Of a stretch of 64,000 nt of DNA, positions 9,960 through 19,015 are shown piece after piece (within the stretch, counting starts at the first letter, position 1; every line of letters begins with the position of its first letter). The DNA is from Brevibacterium aurantiacum (GTDB taxonomy: Bacteria > Actinomycetota > Actinomycetes > Actinomycetales > Brevibacteriaceae): NCBI RefSeq assembly GCF_007558825.1, contig NZ_VLTK01000003.1:466998-530997 (forward strand), written 5' to 3'. The notes beneath the pieces were generated by a model. It worked only from the letters and a program-made list of their open reading frames with translations. It ran no database searches and was not told the DNA's origin. The position numbers were made by a program, and so were the translations under genes.

Positions 9960-11682
9960 GAGTCGACTCCTTCAGCCTAGCCTTCTCAGCCAGACTATCG
10001 GATGAGTCGGTGCGACTCTGGGAACCGTCGGTCAGACTGGCAGATGAGTCTGCGCCGACACGCACGAGTTCGCGTTTCGCAGGGTCAGCCTTCAAGGTCT
10101 GCGCCAGCGGTGTGTTGGGCAGGAAGCACAGGAAGACGAACCCGAGGACTGCCAGTGGGGCAACCCACAGGAACAGCGGCACCAAGGCGTCGTTGTACGA
10201 CGTGATGATGAGAGTGTGCAGCGGCTCAGGCATGTCGGCGACGATCTGGGGTGTGAGCCCCGTCGAGGACACCTTGGGCACCGGCTGCGAGGGATTGGCC
10301 TTCGCCAGCTCGCCCATGCCGTCCTTGATGTTGTCCAGGAGGCGCTGCGTGAAGACCGAGCCGATGAAGGCCATACCCAAGGTCGCTCCGACCTGGCGGA
10401 AGTAGTTGTTCGATGCTGTGGCAGTGCCGACCATGGCAACGGGGAATGCGTTCTGGACGACGAGCACGAGGGTCTGCATGCTCAGTCCCAGTCCGAGTCC
10501 CAGCAGAGCCAAGCAGACCATTGTCTCCCAAGCGGCACTGTCTGCCTTGAGCTGCGACAGCAGCACAAGAGAGGCGGCCATGATCAGGATGCCCATAAGA
10601 GGATACTTCTTGTACTTGCCGGTGCGGGAGACGACGAAGCCGATGAGGGTCGAGGAGATGAGCATCGTGCCCATCATAGGAACCATCATCAGACCGGCCA
10701 CTGTGGCATCGATGCCGTGAACCATCTGCAGATAGGTGGGCATGTAGGAGAGGACGCCGAACATTCCGACGCCGATGAATAGGCCTGCGACGGTGCACAG
10801 CAGGAAGTCGCGGTTCTTGAACAGGTACATCGGGATGACCGGCTCGCTGACCTTGAGTTCGACGAGGATGAATCCGACGATCGCGAGGGCACCGACGATG
10901 ATGAGGCCGTTGATCTGCCACGATCCCCATTCGTAGTCGTGTCCGCCCCACGCGGAGACGAGGACGATGCAGGAAGTGACGATCGAGATCAGGGCCATGC
11001 CGATGACGTCGATCTTCGGACGTGGCCCGGGGGCGCGTTTGGGCACCTTGAGGAAGAAGGCGGCAGCGAAGAGAGCGATGATGCCCAGTGGGAAGTTGAT
11101 GGCGAAGGCCCAGCGCCAGCCGGGACCTTCCGTCAGCCAACCGCCGATGAGTGGGCCGGCGACTGAGGACACGGCGAAGGCCGAACCCATGATGCCCATG
11201 TACTTGCCGCGTTCACGGGCTGGGACCACAGAAGCGATGATGGACTGCGACAGGATCATCATGCCGCCGCCGCCGATGCCCTGGAGCACACGACCGAAGA
11301 TGAGCATCGACATGTCGTTTGCGATGAGTGCGAAGACCGAGCCGAGCAGGAAGCAGCAGATCGCGAACATGAAGAGCGGTTTGCGGCCGAACAGGTCGCC
11401 GACCTTGCCGTAGATGGGCATCATGATCGTCGAGGCGAGCATGAACGCTGTGGACACCCACAGCATCTGGTCAACACCGTCGAGTTCACCGACGATCGTC
11501 GGCAGGGCGGTCGCCAGCACCGTCTGATTGAGGGAGAACATGAACATGGCGATCATCAGTCCCACGAAGAGCAGGATGATCGCAGATGTCTTCATCTGCT
11601 CGGGTTCGCTGCGGTCTTCCGGGGTCTTGGGCATCTCGCCGATCCTCAGTCCTTGATTACTTCTCATTTCAGCCTTTGTCAT
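9901..11682 (-). CDS. MFS drug/metabolite exporter, DHA2 (EmrB/QacA) family, 14 TM
   Basis: A 593-aa major facilitator with about 14 hydrophobic segments. It contains the DHA2-typical blocks LATALPTIVGEL in TM1, the antiporter-like motif GKVGDLFGRKP (motif A) in the first loop, LQGIGGGGMM, and SAFAVSSVAGPLIGGWLTEG (motif C, antiporters). The hydrophilic C-terminal tail is rich in Asp, Ser and Arg. The ATG overlaps the TetR stop (ATGA), so the regulator and exporter form one operon; an export substrate that induces the TetR protein is inferred. Confidence 0.92.
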   Translation of the reverse strand: MTKAEMRSNQGLRIGEMPKTPEDRSEPEQMKTSAIILLFVGLMIAMFMFSLNQTVLATALPTIVGELDGVDQMLWVSTAFMLASTIMMPIYGKVGDLFGRKPLFMFAICCFLLGSVFALIANDMSMLIFGRVLQGIGGGGMMILSQSIIASVVPARERGKYMGIMGSAFAVSSVAGPLIGGWLTEGPGWRWAFAINFPLGIIALFAAAFFLKVPKRAPGPRPKIDVIGMALISIVTSCIVLVSAWGGHDYEWGSWQINGLIIVGALAIVGFILVELKVSEPVIPMYLFKNRDFLLCTVAGLFIGVGMFGVLSYMPTYLQMVHGIDATVAGLMMVPMMGTMLISSTLIGFVVSRTGKYKKYPLMGILIMAASLVLLSQLKADSAAWETMVCLALLGLGLGLSMQTLVLVVQNAFPVAMVGTATASNNYFRQVGATLGMAFIGSVFTQRLLDNIKDGMGELAKANPSQPVPKVSSTGLTPQIVADMPEPLHTLIITSYNDALVPLFLWVAPLAVLGFVFLCFLPNTPLAQTLKADPAKRELVRVGADSSASLTDGSQSRTDSSDSLAEKARLKESTHDGTDHTQRSRDGDSGSAH

Positions 11683-12323
11683 AGTCGGTCCAGAACCTTG
11701 AGGAAGAGTCCCAATGATTCTTCGAAGAGTGGTTGCGTGCCGGACTTCTCGTCAATGCGCTCGGGTGAGCGCTTGAGCGTCTGGCCAGCGTGATTCAGGG
11801 GTACCCGGCACAGTTGGGTGAGCATCCTGGCGCTGCGCCAGGCCGATTCTTCGGTGGAGAACTCCTGCCCCAGGAAGCGCAGGCGCGCCAACACGTGTGC
11901 GGCCACGAGCTCTTCAAGAGCCTCGGCCCGATCGAAGCGCTTGCTGACCAACTCCGGATAGCGGGCGAACAGTTTCCTGCGCCGGGCCGGCAGGCTGGGA
12001 TCCATCGAACCCATGAGCAGCACTTCGCGGACGAAACGGGCAGTGTCCTCGGCTAGATCCTCCACCCCTGAATCAGAGTGGACGTAGTCATCAACCAACT
12101 TGGCGTCGATATTGGACTCGTCGAGTCCGACGATGGCGTCTTCCTTCGTCGCGTAGTAGTTGAAGAAGGTTCTTGTGGATACGCCGACGTCGGCGGCGAT
12201 GTTCGCCACCGTCGCGCATTCGAGCCCCTCATCGAGAACCCGAGTGATTGCCGCGTCATGCAGCGCATGACGAGTCTGACGCGCCTTCTTGGCGCGGAGG
12301 GATTCGGGTTCGGATTCACGCAT
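11679..12323 (-). CDS. TetR family transcriptional regulator of the MFS operon
   Basis: The protein (214 aa from ATG 12323) has an N-terminal HTH, roughly residues 20-60, with TVANIAADVGVSTRTFFNYY as recognition region, and a C-terminal ligand domain. A start seven codons upstream (ATG 12344) is possible, but it would put the coding region inside the inverted repeat at 12334-12348 that looks like the operator, so I prefer 12323. It is followed by translational overlap with the DHA2 exporter, the classical layout of an autoregulated efflux operon. Confidence 0.9.
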   Translation of the reverse strand: MRESEPESLRAKKARQTRHALHDAAITRVLDEGLECATVANIAADVGVSTRTFFNYYATKEDAIVGLDESNIDAKLVDDYVHSDSGVEDLAEDTARFVREVLLMGSMDPSLPARRRKLFARYPELVSKRFDRAEALEELVAAHVLARLRFLGQEFSTEESAWRSARMLTQLCRVPLNHAGQTLKRSPERIDEKSGTQPLFEESLGLFLKVLDRL

Positions 12324-12333
12324 GAGACTATTT

Positions 12334-12372
12334 TTGCATCTCATGCAACTTTACACCAACTGCAAAATTGCA
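12334..12372 (-). promoter_or_regulatory. Probable TetR operator pair
   Basis: Two inverted repeats lie immediately upstream of the TetR start: TTGCAT-CTC-ATGCAA (12334-12348) and TGCAA-AA-TTGCA (12361-12372), both with a TTGCA/TGCAA half-site. They straddle the AT-rich stretch where the promoter must be (TAAAGT as a possible -10 on the minus strand). Autorepression by the adjacent TetR protein is inferred. Confidence 0.6.
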
Positions 12373-12413
12373 ATTGTGCACTATTTCACGTTCTCAGGCG
12401 AGAACCGCCACCT

Positions 12414-14630
12414 TCACATCAGTGTCTTCAACCGTGCCCTGTGCTGCTCGAGAACCTGCAGCTGCCCCAGAAGCGTCGTCTGCGCATCGGTGTCCGTTGT
12501 GTCCTGGCGCTGCAGCCGTGAGTGCAGCTCCTTGGCGATCCGTTCGAGGTCGTAGTCGAAGAGGCGGGCCACGATGCCTCTGGCGAATCCCTCCGCGCTG
12601 ACACCGTCTGCCACCGGTAAGGGAGACACGAGCAGCTGCATGACATAGGGCCTGAGGTCCTCGTCGCTGGCTGCGAGGACGGCTTCCGCCCAGCGCGTGG
12701 CGTCGGCGGATCCGACTGAGTTCACACCTCCGGCTGACTTCAGTCCTCCGGCAGCCTTGATCGCGGACTGAATCCGGCGATAGCCCGGGTGCTCGAAGGC
12801 TCGGGCAGACAGGGAGTCGAAGAGCTTGGCATTGACGAACTCGGGATGCTGCAGCGCCACCATCAGGGCTCCCTTCTCCGTCTTCAGGCGAGCGGGGCTG
12901 ATCGGGGCCGACAGGTTCGACACGTCTGGGCGCTCATCGTAGACGTATTCGATGGCGGTGTCGTCCTTGCCGGCGACTCCCCCTGCGGAGCCGGGTGCTG
13001 GTTGCCCTTGCGCCTGCGCTCCGAGCGCCGGTCCTGGCGCCTGCGCTCCGGGCGCCTGCTGCCCTGGCCGGGCCTGCTCCGGTGCCGATTGGTTCTGCTT
13101 CCACGCGACAGACTGACCCTGCGATCCGTTCATCTGCGTCTGCTGCGCGCCGGAGGGAACCCGCTGAGCTCCGGGCGGTCCCTGAGCCAGTCCGGGCGGT
13201 GCCTGAGCCGGTCCGGGCGGTGCCTGAGCCGGTCCGGGCGGAGTCTCCTGCAGGGCCTGCGGTGATCCGCCCTGAGTCTGACGAGACGGGTGAGGCTGCG
13301 ATTTCTTCGGCCTCTTTCGGGCATCCCTGACCGCGGATTCCACCTCGTCGATGTCGACGCCGATGCGGCCGGCGACAAAGCGATAGTAGTGGCTGAGGCT
13401 GTTGCGATCACGAATGTCGGTCAGAAGCTCGGCACTGGCCTTGACTGCAGCGATCCTGCCCTCGACCGAGTCGAGGTCGTAGCGAGAGATCGCGGTGGTG
13501 ATGACGAATTCGAAGAGCGGTTTGCGCCCGTCGATGAGTTCGCGCAGCGCACCGTCGCCCTTCGCCATCCGCAGGTCACAGGGGTCGAGCCCGTCTGGTT
13601 CGACTGCGACGAAGGTCTGGGCGGTGAACTCACTCTCGAACTCGAAGGCCCGCAGTGCAGCTTTCTGTCCGGCTGCGTCTCCGTCGAAGGTGAAGATCAC
13701 CTGTCCCGTCGGGTCGTCGCCGAGCAGTCGCCTCACGATCTTCACATGCTCGGGCCCGAAAGCCGTTCCACATGTGGCCACCGCCTGCGTGACTCCAGCC
13801 AGGTGTGCGGCCATGACATCTGTATAGCCCTCGACGATGACCACGCGCTTAGTCTTCGCGATGTACTTCTTGGCCAGATCCAGACCGTAGAGCACCTGAT
13901 TCTTGTGATAAAGGGCTGTTTCCGGAGTATTCAGATACTTCGGACCCTGGTCGTCGTCGAACAGGCGCCTGGCCCCGAAACCGATGGTCCGCGAGGTCAT
14001 GTCCTTGATGGGCCAGACGACCCTGCCCCGGAAACGGTCGTAGATGCCGCGGCCACCCTCACTGGCCAAGCCTCCGGCGAGAATCTCCTCCTCGCTGAAA
14101 CCGGCTCGCTTGAGCTGGCTGGTCAGCGAATCCCAGGACTTGGGTGCGAAGCCGAGACCGAATTCCCGGCTCGAGCTGCTGGGGAAGCCACGGCCCTCGA
14201 GGAACTCCCGACCGATCTGCCCCTGCTCGCCTTCCAACGACTGGGTGAAGAAGCGCTGCGCGACCTCGTGCATCTCCAGCAGCCGCTGGCGCCGGCTGGC
14301 CTGCTCACGATCGGGCCCCTTGCCGTCTTCATAACGCAGATGCATCCCGATCTTGCTGGCCAGAGATTCGACGGTTTCGACGAAGCTGAGCTGCTCGATC
14401 TTCTGCAGGAAAGCGAAGACGTCGCCTGACTCACCACAGCCGAAGCAGTGGTACATCCCGACCTGAGGACGAACGGTGAACGACGGGGTCTTCTCATCAT
14501 GGAAGGGGCAGAGGCCCTTGAGCGAGCCGATTCCAGCGGTCTTGAGCGTGACGAACTCGCCCACCACCTCGTCGATGCGGGTTCGACTTCGAAGCTCGTC
14601 GATGTCCTCGCGTCTGATCAGTCCGGCCAT
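12414..14630 (-). CDS. dnaG: DNA primase
   Basis: Synthesises RNA primers at the replication fork. The 738-aa protein has an N-terminal CHC2 zinc ribbon (Cys41, His44, Cys62, Cys65), the primase core with the Toprim motif VIVEGYTDVMAAH, and a C-terminal helicase-interaction domain. It is about 100 residues longer than usual. The extra length is a Pro/Gln/Ala/Gly-rich linker, roughly residues 440-560, with tandem copies of the heptad PPGPAQA. ATG 14630 gives the conserved N-terminus MAGLIRREDIDEL. It follows dgt by 3 bp and is the last gene of the dusB-dgt-dnaG operon. Confidence 0.97.
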   Translation of the reverse strand: MAGLIRREDIDELRSRTRIDEVVGEFVTLKTAGIGSLKGLCPFHDEKTPSFTVRPQVGMYHCFGCGESGDVFAFLQKIEQLSFVETVESLASKIGMHLRYEDGKGPDREQASRRQRLLEMHEVAQRFFTQSLEGEQGQIGREFLEGRGFPSSSSREFGLGFAPKSWDSLTSQLKRAGFSEEEILAGGLASEGGRGIYDRFRGRVVWPIKDMTSRTIGFGARRLFDDDQGPKYLNTPETALYHKNQVLYGLDLAKKYIAKTKRVVIVEGYTDVMAAHLAGVTQAVATCGTAFGPEHVKIVRRLLGDDPTGQVIFTFDGDAAGQKAALRAFEFESEFTAQTFVAVEPDGLDPCDLRMAKGDGALRELIDGRKPLFEFVITTAISRYDLDSVEGRIAAVKASAELLTDIRDRNSLSHYYRFVAGRIGVDIDEVESAVRDARKRPKKSQPHPSRQTQGGSPQALQETPPGPAQAPPGPAQAPPGLAQGPPGAQRVPSGAQQTQMNGSQGQSVAWKQNQSAPEQARPGQQAPGAQAPGPALGAQAQGQPAPGSAGGVAGKDDTAIEYVYDERPDVSNLSAPISPARLKTEKGALMVALQHPEFVNAKLFDSLSARAFEHPGYRRIQSAIKAAGGLKSAGGVNSVGSADATRWAEAVLAASDEDLRPYVMQLLVSPLPVADGVSAEGFARGIVARLFDYDLERIAKELHSRLQRQDTTDTDAQTTLLGQLQVLEQHRARLKTLM
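13165..13251 (-). repeat. 21-bp tandem repeat inside dnaG
   Basis: About four copies of a 21-bp unit (core GTCCGGGCGGTGCCTGAGCC) are in frame with dnaG and encode the heptad PPGPAQA or variants. Copy number of such units can vary between strains by slippage. It lies in the interdomain linker, not in a catalytic part. Confidence 0.85.
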
Positions 14631-14633
14631 GGT

Positions 14634-15941
14634 CTAGAGACGATCCTCCGCCCCTGCTTTGAGCTGGTGGTACAGGGCCCAGGCGGAATGATCGGTCAGA
14701 GATGCGATCTGATCGACGACGACACGCAGCCTGGCCGCATCGTCGGCGGCCTCGAAGTAATCGGCCCTGAACATCGGCTCGAGGTTGGTCGGCGACTCGG
14801 AGTACCACTGGGACAGCTCGGTGATGACGGCGGACTGGATGTCATGGAGACGCAGACGATCCTCGGCGACCATCACCGTCAGCGTCGCCATTCCCTTGAG
14901 AACGGCGATCTCGACAGCCGTAGGTTCGGGGACCACGAGGGCGGCTGCGTAACGAGACAAGGGCTCCCAACCGTACTCCTCACGGGTTGCGGCCTCCGCT
15001 GCACCGACGAACCGTCCGATGAGCTGACTCGTCATGTGCTTGAGTGCCGCTTGGGCCTGCCTGGATCCGTCATAGGTCTCCGAAGGCCAGTATGCTGCGG
15101 CCTGCAGCCTCGACAGAGCCTTGTCCATCTCCTCATCGCTCGTGGTCGGCAGATACCACTTCCGGGTGATGTCGAAGAGCTCTCCGCGGCGGTTCGCGGC
15201 AGCGAAGTCTCCCAGGTGCAGATGGCCGCCGGCGATCGCGTCTTCGACGTCGTGGACGGAGTAGGAGATGTCATCGGCGAGGTCCATCACCTGAGCTTCG
15301 ATGCATCGTTTTCCGTTCTCGATCCCGTCGCGGTAGAAGTCGAAGACTCCTCTGTCGTCGTCGTAGACGCCGAACTTCCTGACACCGGAGTCACGCCGAC
15401 CGACGGATGCCTCGCTCCGCGACCACGGGTATTTGGTCAGCGCGTCGAGGCTCGCGCGTGTCAGATTGAGCCCGGCCGGGCGACCGTCATCGGCAATCAC
15501 CTTCGGTTCGATCCGGGTGACCAGACGCAAGGTCTGCGCATTGCCCTCGAATCCGCCGATGTCGATGCACAGTGCGTCGAGAATGGTCTCACCGTGGTGA
15601 CCGAACGGTGGGTGGCCGAGGTCATGGCTGAGGCAGGCGGTGTCGACGATATCGGGGTCGCAGCCGAGGTAGCGGGCGAGTTCGCGTCCGACCTGGGCGA
15701 CCTCGAGGGAATGCGTGAGCCGAGTACGGACGAAATCGTCAGTGCCTGGTTCGACGACCTGAGTCTTGGCGCCGAGTCGGCGCAGACCCGCGGAGTGCAG
15801 AACCCGTGCCCGGTCGCGCTGAAACGCCGAGCGGCGTGGATTCTTCGCCGGTTCGCTCACCCATCGTTCCTCGTCCCATGGCGTGTAGGTCGCCACGGTC
15901 CCCGAGCGCACCGATGTGCGTGGGTGAGATTCGAATGGCAT
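14634..15941 (-). CDS. dgt: Deoxyguanosinetriphosphate triphosphohydrolase-like HD protein
   Basis: Hydrolyses dNTPs to deoxynucleosides and triphosphate. The protein (435 aa) shows the HD-domain residues in VRTRLTHSLEVAQ, LSHDLGHPPFGHHGE and DLADDISYSVHD. I chose ATG 15941 because a GGGAGG site lies six bases upstream and two bases beyond the dusB stop; ATG 15947 would abut the site directly. The dusB-dgt-dnaG order is common in actinobacteria and links nucleotide-pool control with primase. Confidence 0.94.
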   Translation of the reverse strand: MPFESHPRTSVRSGTVATYTPWDEERWVSEPAKNPRRSAFQRDRARVLHSAGLRRLGAKTQVVEPGTDDFVRTRLTHSLEVAQVGRELARYLGCDPDIVDTACLSHDLGHPPFGHHGETILDALCIDIGGFEGNAQTLRLVTRIEPKVIADDGRPAGLNLTRASLDALTKYPWSRSEASVGRRDSGVRKFGVYDDDRGVFDFYRDGIENGKRCIEAQVMDLADDISYSVHDVEDAIAGGHLHLGDFAAANRRGELFDITRKWYLPTTSDEEMDKALSRLQAAAYWPSETYDGSRQAQAALKHMTSQLIGRFVGAAEAATREEYGWEPLSRYAAALVVPEPTAVEIAVLKGMATLTVMVAEDRLRLHDIQSAVITELSQWYSESPTNLEPMFRADYFEAADDAARLRVVVDQIASLTDHSAWALYHQLKAGAEDRL

Positions 15942-15943
15942 TG

Positions 15944-17134
15944 TCATCCTCCCGAGATGTCGAGTTCCGCCTCGGAGAGCAGAGACTTCCCGCTGACATC
16001 GAAGACGCGGGAGTCGAGCCACCCTTCGGGCAGATGCGGCTTCTTCGGGCGGGTGGTCCGCCCCCGGGAGCCTTCCGCATCCGTACCAGGATACGGTGCG
16101 TTCTGATCGAGTTGGGCCAACAGCCCCTCGAGCTCTTCGAGCGAAGAGACCATCGCCAGCTGACGACGCAGGTCTCCCCCGACCGGATAGCCCTTGAAGT
16201 ACCAGGCGATGTGTTTACGCAGGTCACGGACTCCGTAGAATTCGTCCTCGTAGTATTCGGCGAGGTATTCACCGTGCTTGTAGACGGCGCGTGCAACCTC
16301 GGCGAGGCCGGGTCGGAAGCGCTCATCGCTGCCGTTGAGTGCATTGGCGAGGTCACCGAACAGCCAGGGCCGACCCTGGCATCCTCGGCCGATGACGACT
16401 CCGTCGCATCCCGTGCGGCGCATCATCTCAAGTGCATCCTCTGCCGCGAAGATGTCACCGTTGCCCAGAACCGGAACGGTGTCGCCGAGGTGGTCCTTGA
16501 GTCGGGCGATGGCGTCCCAGTCGGCCTGGCCGGAGTACAGGTCCGCCGCGGATCGACCGTGGAGGGCAATCGCTGCCACTCCCGCATTGCGGGCCGTCTC
16601 GCCGGCGTCGAGGAAGGTCTGATGGTCTTTGTCGATGCCTTTGCGCATCTTCACTGTCAGAGGGATGCCGCCGCGGTCCGCCTCGGTCACGGCCGTGGTG
16701 ACGATGGCCTTGAACAGGTCCTTCTTCCAGGGCAGGGCCGAGCCCCCGCCCTTCCTGGTGACTTTGGGCACGGGACAGCCGAAGTTGAGATCGATGTGGT
16801 CGGCGCGGTCTTCGTCCACGAGCATCCGCACGGCCTGCCCGATCGTCTCCGGGTCGACGCCGTAGAGCTGCACCGAGCGCGGGGTCTCATACGGCTCATG
16901 CTGGATGATCCGCATGCTCTTGGGACTGCGTTCGACAAGCGCCCTTGACGTCACCATCTCAGTCACATAGAGACCGGCTCCGTACTCGCGGCACAGGCGA
17001 CGGAAGGCGGTGTTGGTGATTCCCGCCATCGGTGCCAGCACCACCGGCGAGGACAGCTCGATGGGGCCGATGCGCAGAGGCTCGACGGTGGCTGGGGATG
17101 CGGATTCTGGGGCAGGGCTGATGACACTCACCAT
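15944..17134 (-). CDS. dusB: tRNA-dihydrouridine synthase, DusB type
   Basis: FMN-dependent reduction of uridines in tRNA. The 396-aa protein begins its TIM barrel with VVLAPMAGITNTAFR and has DLNFGCPVPKVTRKGGGSAL, where the Cys is the catalytic proton donor, and GNGDIFAAEDA and GRGCQGRPWLF for FMN phosphate binding. ATG 17134 is used. It is upstream of and nearly fused to dgt. Confidence 0.95.
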   Translation of the reverse strand: MVSVISPAPESASPATVEPLRIGPIELSSPVVLAPMAGITNTAFRRLCREYGAGLYVTEMVTSRALVERSPKSMRIIQHEPYETPRSVQLYGVDPETIGQAVRMLVDEDRADHIDLNFGCPVPKVTRKGGGSALPWKKDLFKAIVTTAVTEADRGGIPLTVKMRKGIDKDHQTFLDAGETARNAGVAAIALHGRSAADLYSGQADWDAIARLKDHLGDTVPVLGNGDIFAAEDALEMMRRTGCDGVVIGRGCQGRPWLFGDLANALNGSDERFRPGLAEVARAVYKHGEYLAEYYEDEFYGVRDLRKHIAWYFKGYPVGGDLRRQLAMVSSLEELEGLLAQLDQNAPYPGTDAEGSRGRTTRPKKPHLPEGWLDSRVFDVSGKSLLSEAELDISGG

Positions 17135-17191
17135 GCCATTATCCCCGTGCCGTCAAATGATGGAACACCTGCACAAGCAGATGCCGCCGAC

Positions 17192-18844
17192 TCACGATCG
17201 TGCATATGGCCCCTCCGTCTCTTTCTCAGCCCTGTCCGCTTCAACCTGTTCCTGGGCCAGAAATTCCCGGATGTCCCATTCGACGTCGAGATGCAGCTCC
17301 TCGGCGAGACGATCATCGTGGGTGACCACGATCATGGATCCGCCGAATCCGTCCAGGGCGGTCACGAGTGCGGTCAGCGATGACAGATCCAGGTTGTTGC
17401 CCGGCTCGTCGAGTACGAGCAGCTGCGGAGCGGGGTCCTGGAGCAGACTCGTCGCCAGTGCGACACGGAACCGCTCCCCTCCCGACAGGGTCGAGCAGAG
17501 CTGATCGGTCCGGCCCGCTCGCAGCCCCATCGCAGCCAATACCTCGTGGACGCGGTGCGGGCCGAGACTGGGGTTGTTCTCCCTCACCGCCTCCATGACG
17601 GTCAGTGTCGGCGGCAGCCTGTACTGCTGGTCGAGGATGCCGATCGGGACCGAAACTGTGATCGACATGTTCGGAAACAGCTCGTGTATCGGCGCACCTG
17701 TGTCGTGTCTGCCGGCGATTGCGGTCAGCAACGTCGACTTCCCGGAGCCGTTGGCGCCGGTCAGCCTGATGCGCTCGGGTCCGACCACCGTGCGCGGCTG
17801 GTCCAGCACTCCCCTGGAGATGTCGAGTACTCGCTTACCGGAATGGATCGAGGTCTCCGGCAGATCCAGGCGAATGCTCGAGTCCCTGCGCAGGGCGTCC
17901 TTGGCAGAGCGAACAGAGGAGCGGGCCTGCTCCTCGTCGGCGGCTTTGTCTCCTCGACGCTTCGCTGCGCTCTTCTGGGCGAAGTCCGTCAAACCGTTCA
18001 TGACGATCTTCGGTCGACGTTTGTTCTCCTTGTCCTTGGCCGCCTTTCGGTCGGATCGGGCCAGTTTCGTCTCGAGTTCGATGCGCTGGCGCTTCTCGAT
18101 CGCCAGGGCCTTCTTGGCATCGACGACGTCGGCGAGCTTCGCCTCCTCCTCGGCCGCGACCATGGCCTCGTAGTCGTCGAAGTCTCCTCCGTACACCCGC
18201 AGTTGGTCGGTCATCTCGACGATCGCCGAGACCGTCGACAGAAGTGCGCGGTCGTGCGAGATCACCAGGGTCGGTCCGATCCTGTCCTTGAGCAGAGCGG
18301 CCAGGCGTCGACGCCCTGCCCCGTCGAGGTTGTTGCTGGGTTCGTCGAGGATCAGCCACCGGTCGCCAGCCAGCGCGGCTCTGGCCAAACCGATGCGCAT
18401 GGCCTGACCTCCCGAGAAGGTGGACAGCCGGCGGTCCAGGGCAGCGGCGTCGAGCCTGAGACCGAGATCGGCCAGAGCACTCAGCGCCCGCTCTTCGATG
18501 TCCCAGTCATCACCGATGACGTCGAAGTCATCGGGTTGGGCCTGCCCGGCCAGGGCCTTCGTCAGTGCAGTCCTGACGGGGGCGATTCCCAGCGCCGAGG
18601 CGACGCTGTCCTCGGTGTGCGGCAGCAGCTGATCGATGTAGACGGCCCCCTCGGCACCGGTGATGTTCCCGGCAGTGGGCCTGAGCAGACCGGCGATGGT
18701 CCTGGCGAGAGTGGATTTGCCGACCCCATTGTCGCCGACCAGGCCAACGGTGGCAGCAGGGATCGTGGCGCTCAGCGATGTGAAGATCTCGGTGTCGTCG
18801 CCGAGGCGGTAGCCGAGATCGGAGATGGATACGGCAGCAGTCAT
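17192..18844 (-). CDS. ABC-F family ATP-binding protein (ribosome-associated/antibiotic-resistance type)
   Basis: The 550-aa protein has two nucleotide-binding domains and no membrane segments. NBD1 has GDNGVGKST, signature FSGGQAMR and Walker B WLILDEPSNNLD; NBD2 has GANGSGKST, LSGGERFR and LLVLDEPGNNLD. The linker between them (about residues 230-320) is long and rich in Lys, Glu and Arg, as in ABC-F proteins that reach into the ribosome. ABC-F proteins rescue stalled or drug-bound ribosomes; which drug is unknown. ATG 18844 with AUGAGG upstream was chosen over GTG 18865. The preceding leader is structured (see the 18845-18958 entry). Confidence 0.92.
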   Translation of the reverse strand: MTAAVSISDLGYRLGDDTEIFTSLSATIPAATVGLVGDNGVGKSTLARTIAGLLRPTAGNITGAEGAVYIDQLLPHTEDSVASALGIAPVRTALTKALAGQAQPDDFDVIGDDWDIEERALSALADLGLRLDAAALDRRLSTFSGGQAMRIGLARAALAGDRWLILDEPSNNLDGAGRRRLAALLKDRIGPTLVISHDRALLSTVSAIVEMTDQLRVYGGDFDDYEAMVAAEEEAKLADVVDAKKALAIEKRQRIELETKLARSDRKAAKDKENKRRPKIVMNGLTDFAQKSAAKRRGDKAADEEQARSSVRSAKDALRRDSSIRLDLPETSIHSGKRVLDISRGVLDQPRTVVGPERIRLTGANGSGKSTLLTAIAGRHDTGAPIHELFPNMSITVSVPIGILDQQYRLPPTLTVMEAVRENNPSLGPHRVHEVLAAMGLRAGRTDQLCSTLSGGERFRVALATSLLQDPAPQLLVLDEPGNNLDLSSLTALVTALDGFGGSMIVVTHDDRLAEELHLDVEWDIREFLAQEQVEADRAEKETEGPYARS

Positions 18845-18958
18845 GTGTGTCCTCATTTCGTGCACAGAAGTGCGATGCGGGTCCGTTGCACCCGCGTGAT
18901 GCGGAAATGAGGAACTACTTCACGAAGTGACTGTCTTTCGCCGGGAATGGATCAGCAC
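18845..18958 (-). promoter_or_regulatory. Structured 5' leader of the ABC-F gene, possible ribosome-sensing attenuator
   Basis: On the minus strand, CCTCATTTC (18904-18912) is exactly complementary to GAAATGAGG (18851-18859), which contains the Shine-Dalgarno sequence of the ABC-F gene. Between them sits a second hairpin GCGGGT...ACCCGC (18877-18882 with 18890-18895). Upstream an ACTTC/GAAGT mini-hairpin overlaps a possible 12-codon leader ORF (GTG 18958 to TGA 18920, reading MLIHSRRKTVTS). This is the layout of drug-induced leaders of erm and ABC-F genes, where ribosome stalling frees the start site. Pairings are seen; regulation is inferred. Confidence 0.6.
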
Positions 18959-19015
18959 CAGGATGCCCGAGGTCGGTTCGTTTCGTCAAGGGCGCCTTCA
19001 GACCCTTCTGCCGTC

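Noticed and set aside
13290..14429. Long antisense frame (379 codons) opposite dnaG
   Set aside because: Typical GC-rich shadow frame over a conserved gene; no independent start site or family.
14448..16106. Long plus-strand frame (552 codons) opposite dgt and dusB
   Set aside because: Shadow of real minus-strand genes with clear motifs; no ribosome binding site of its own.
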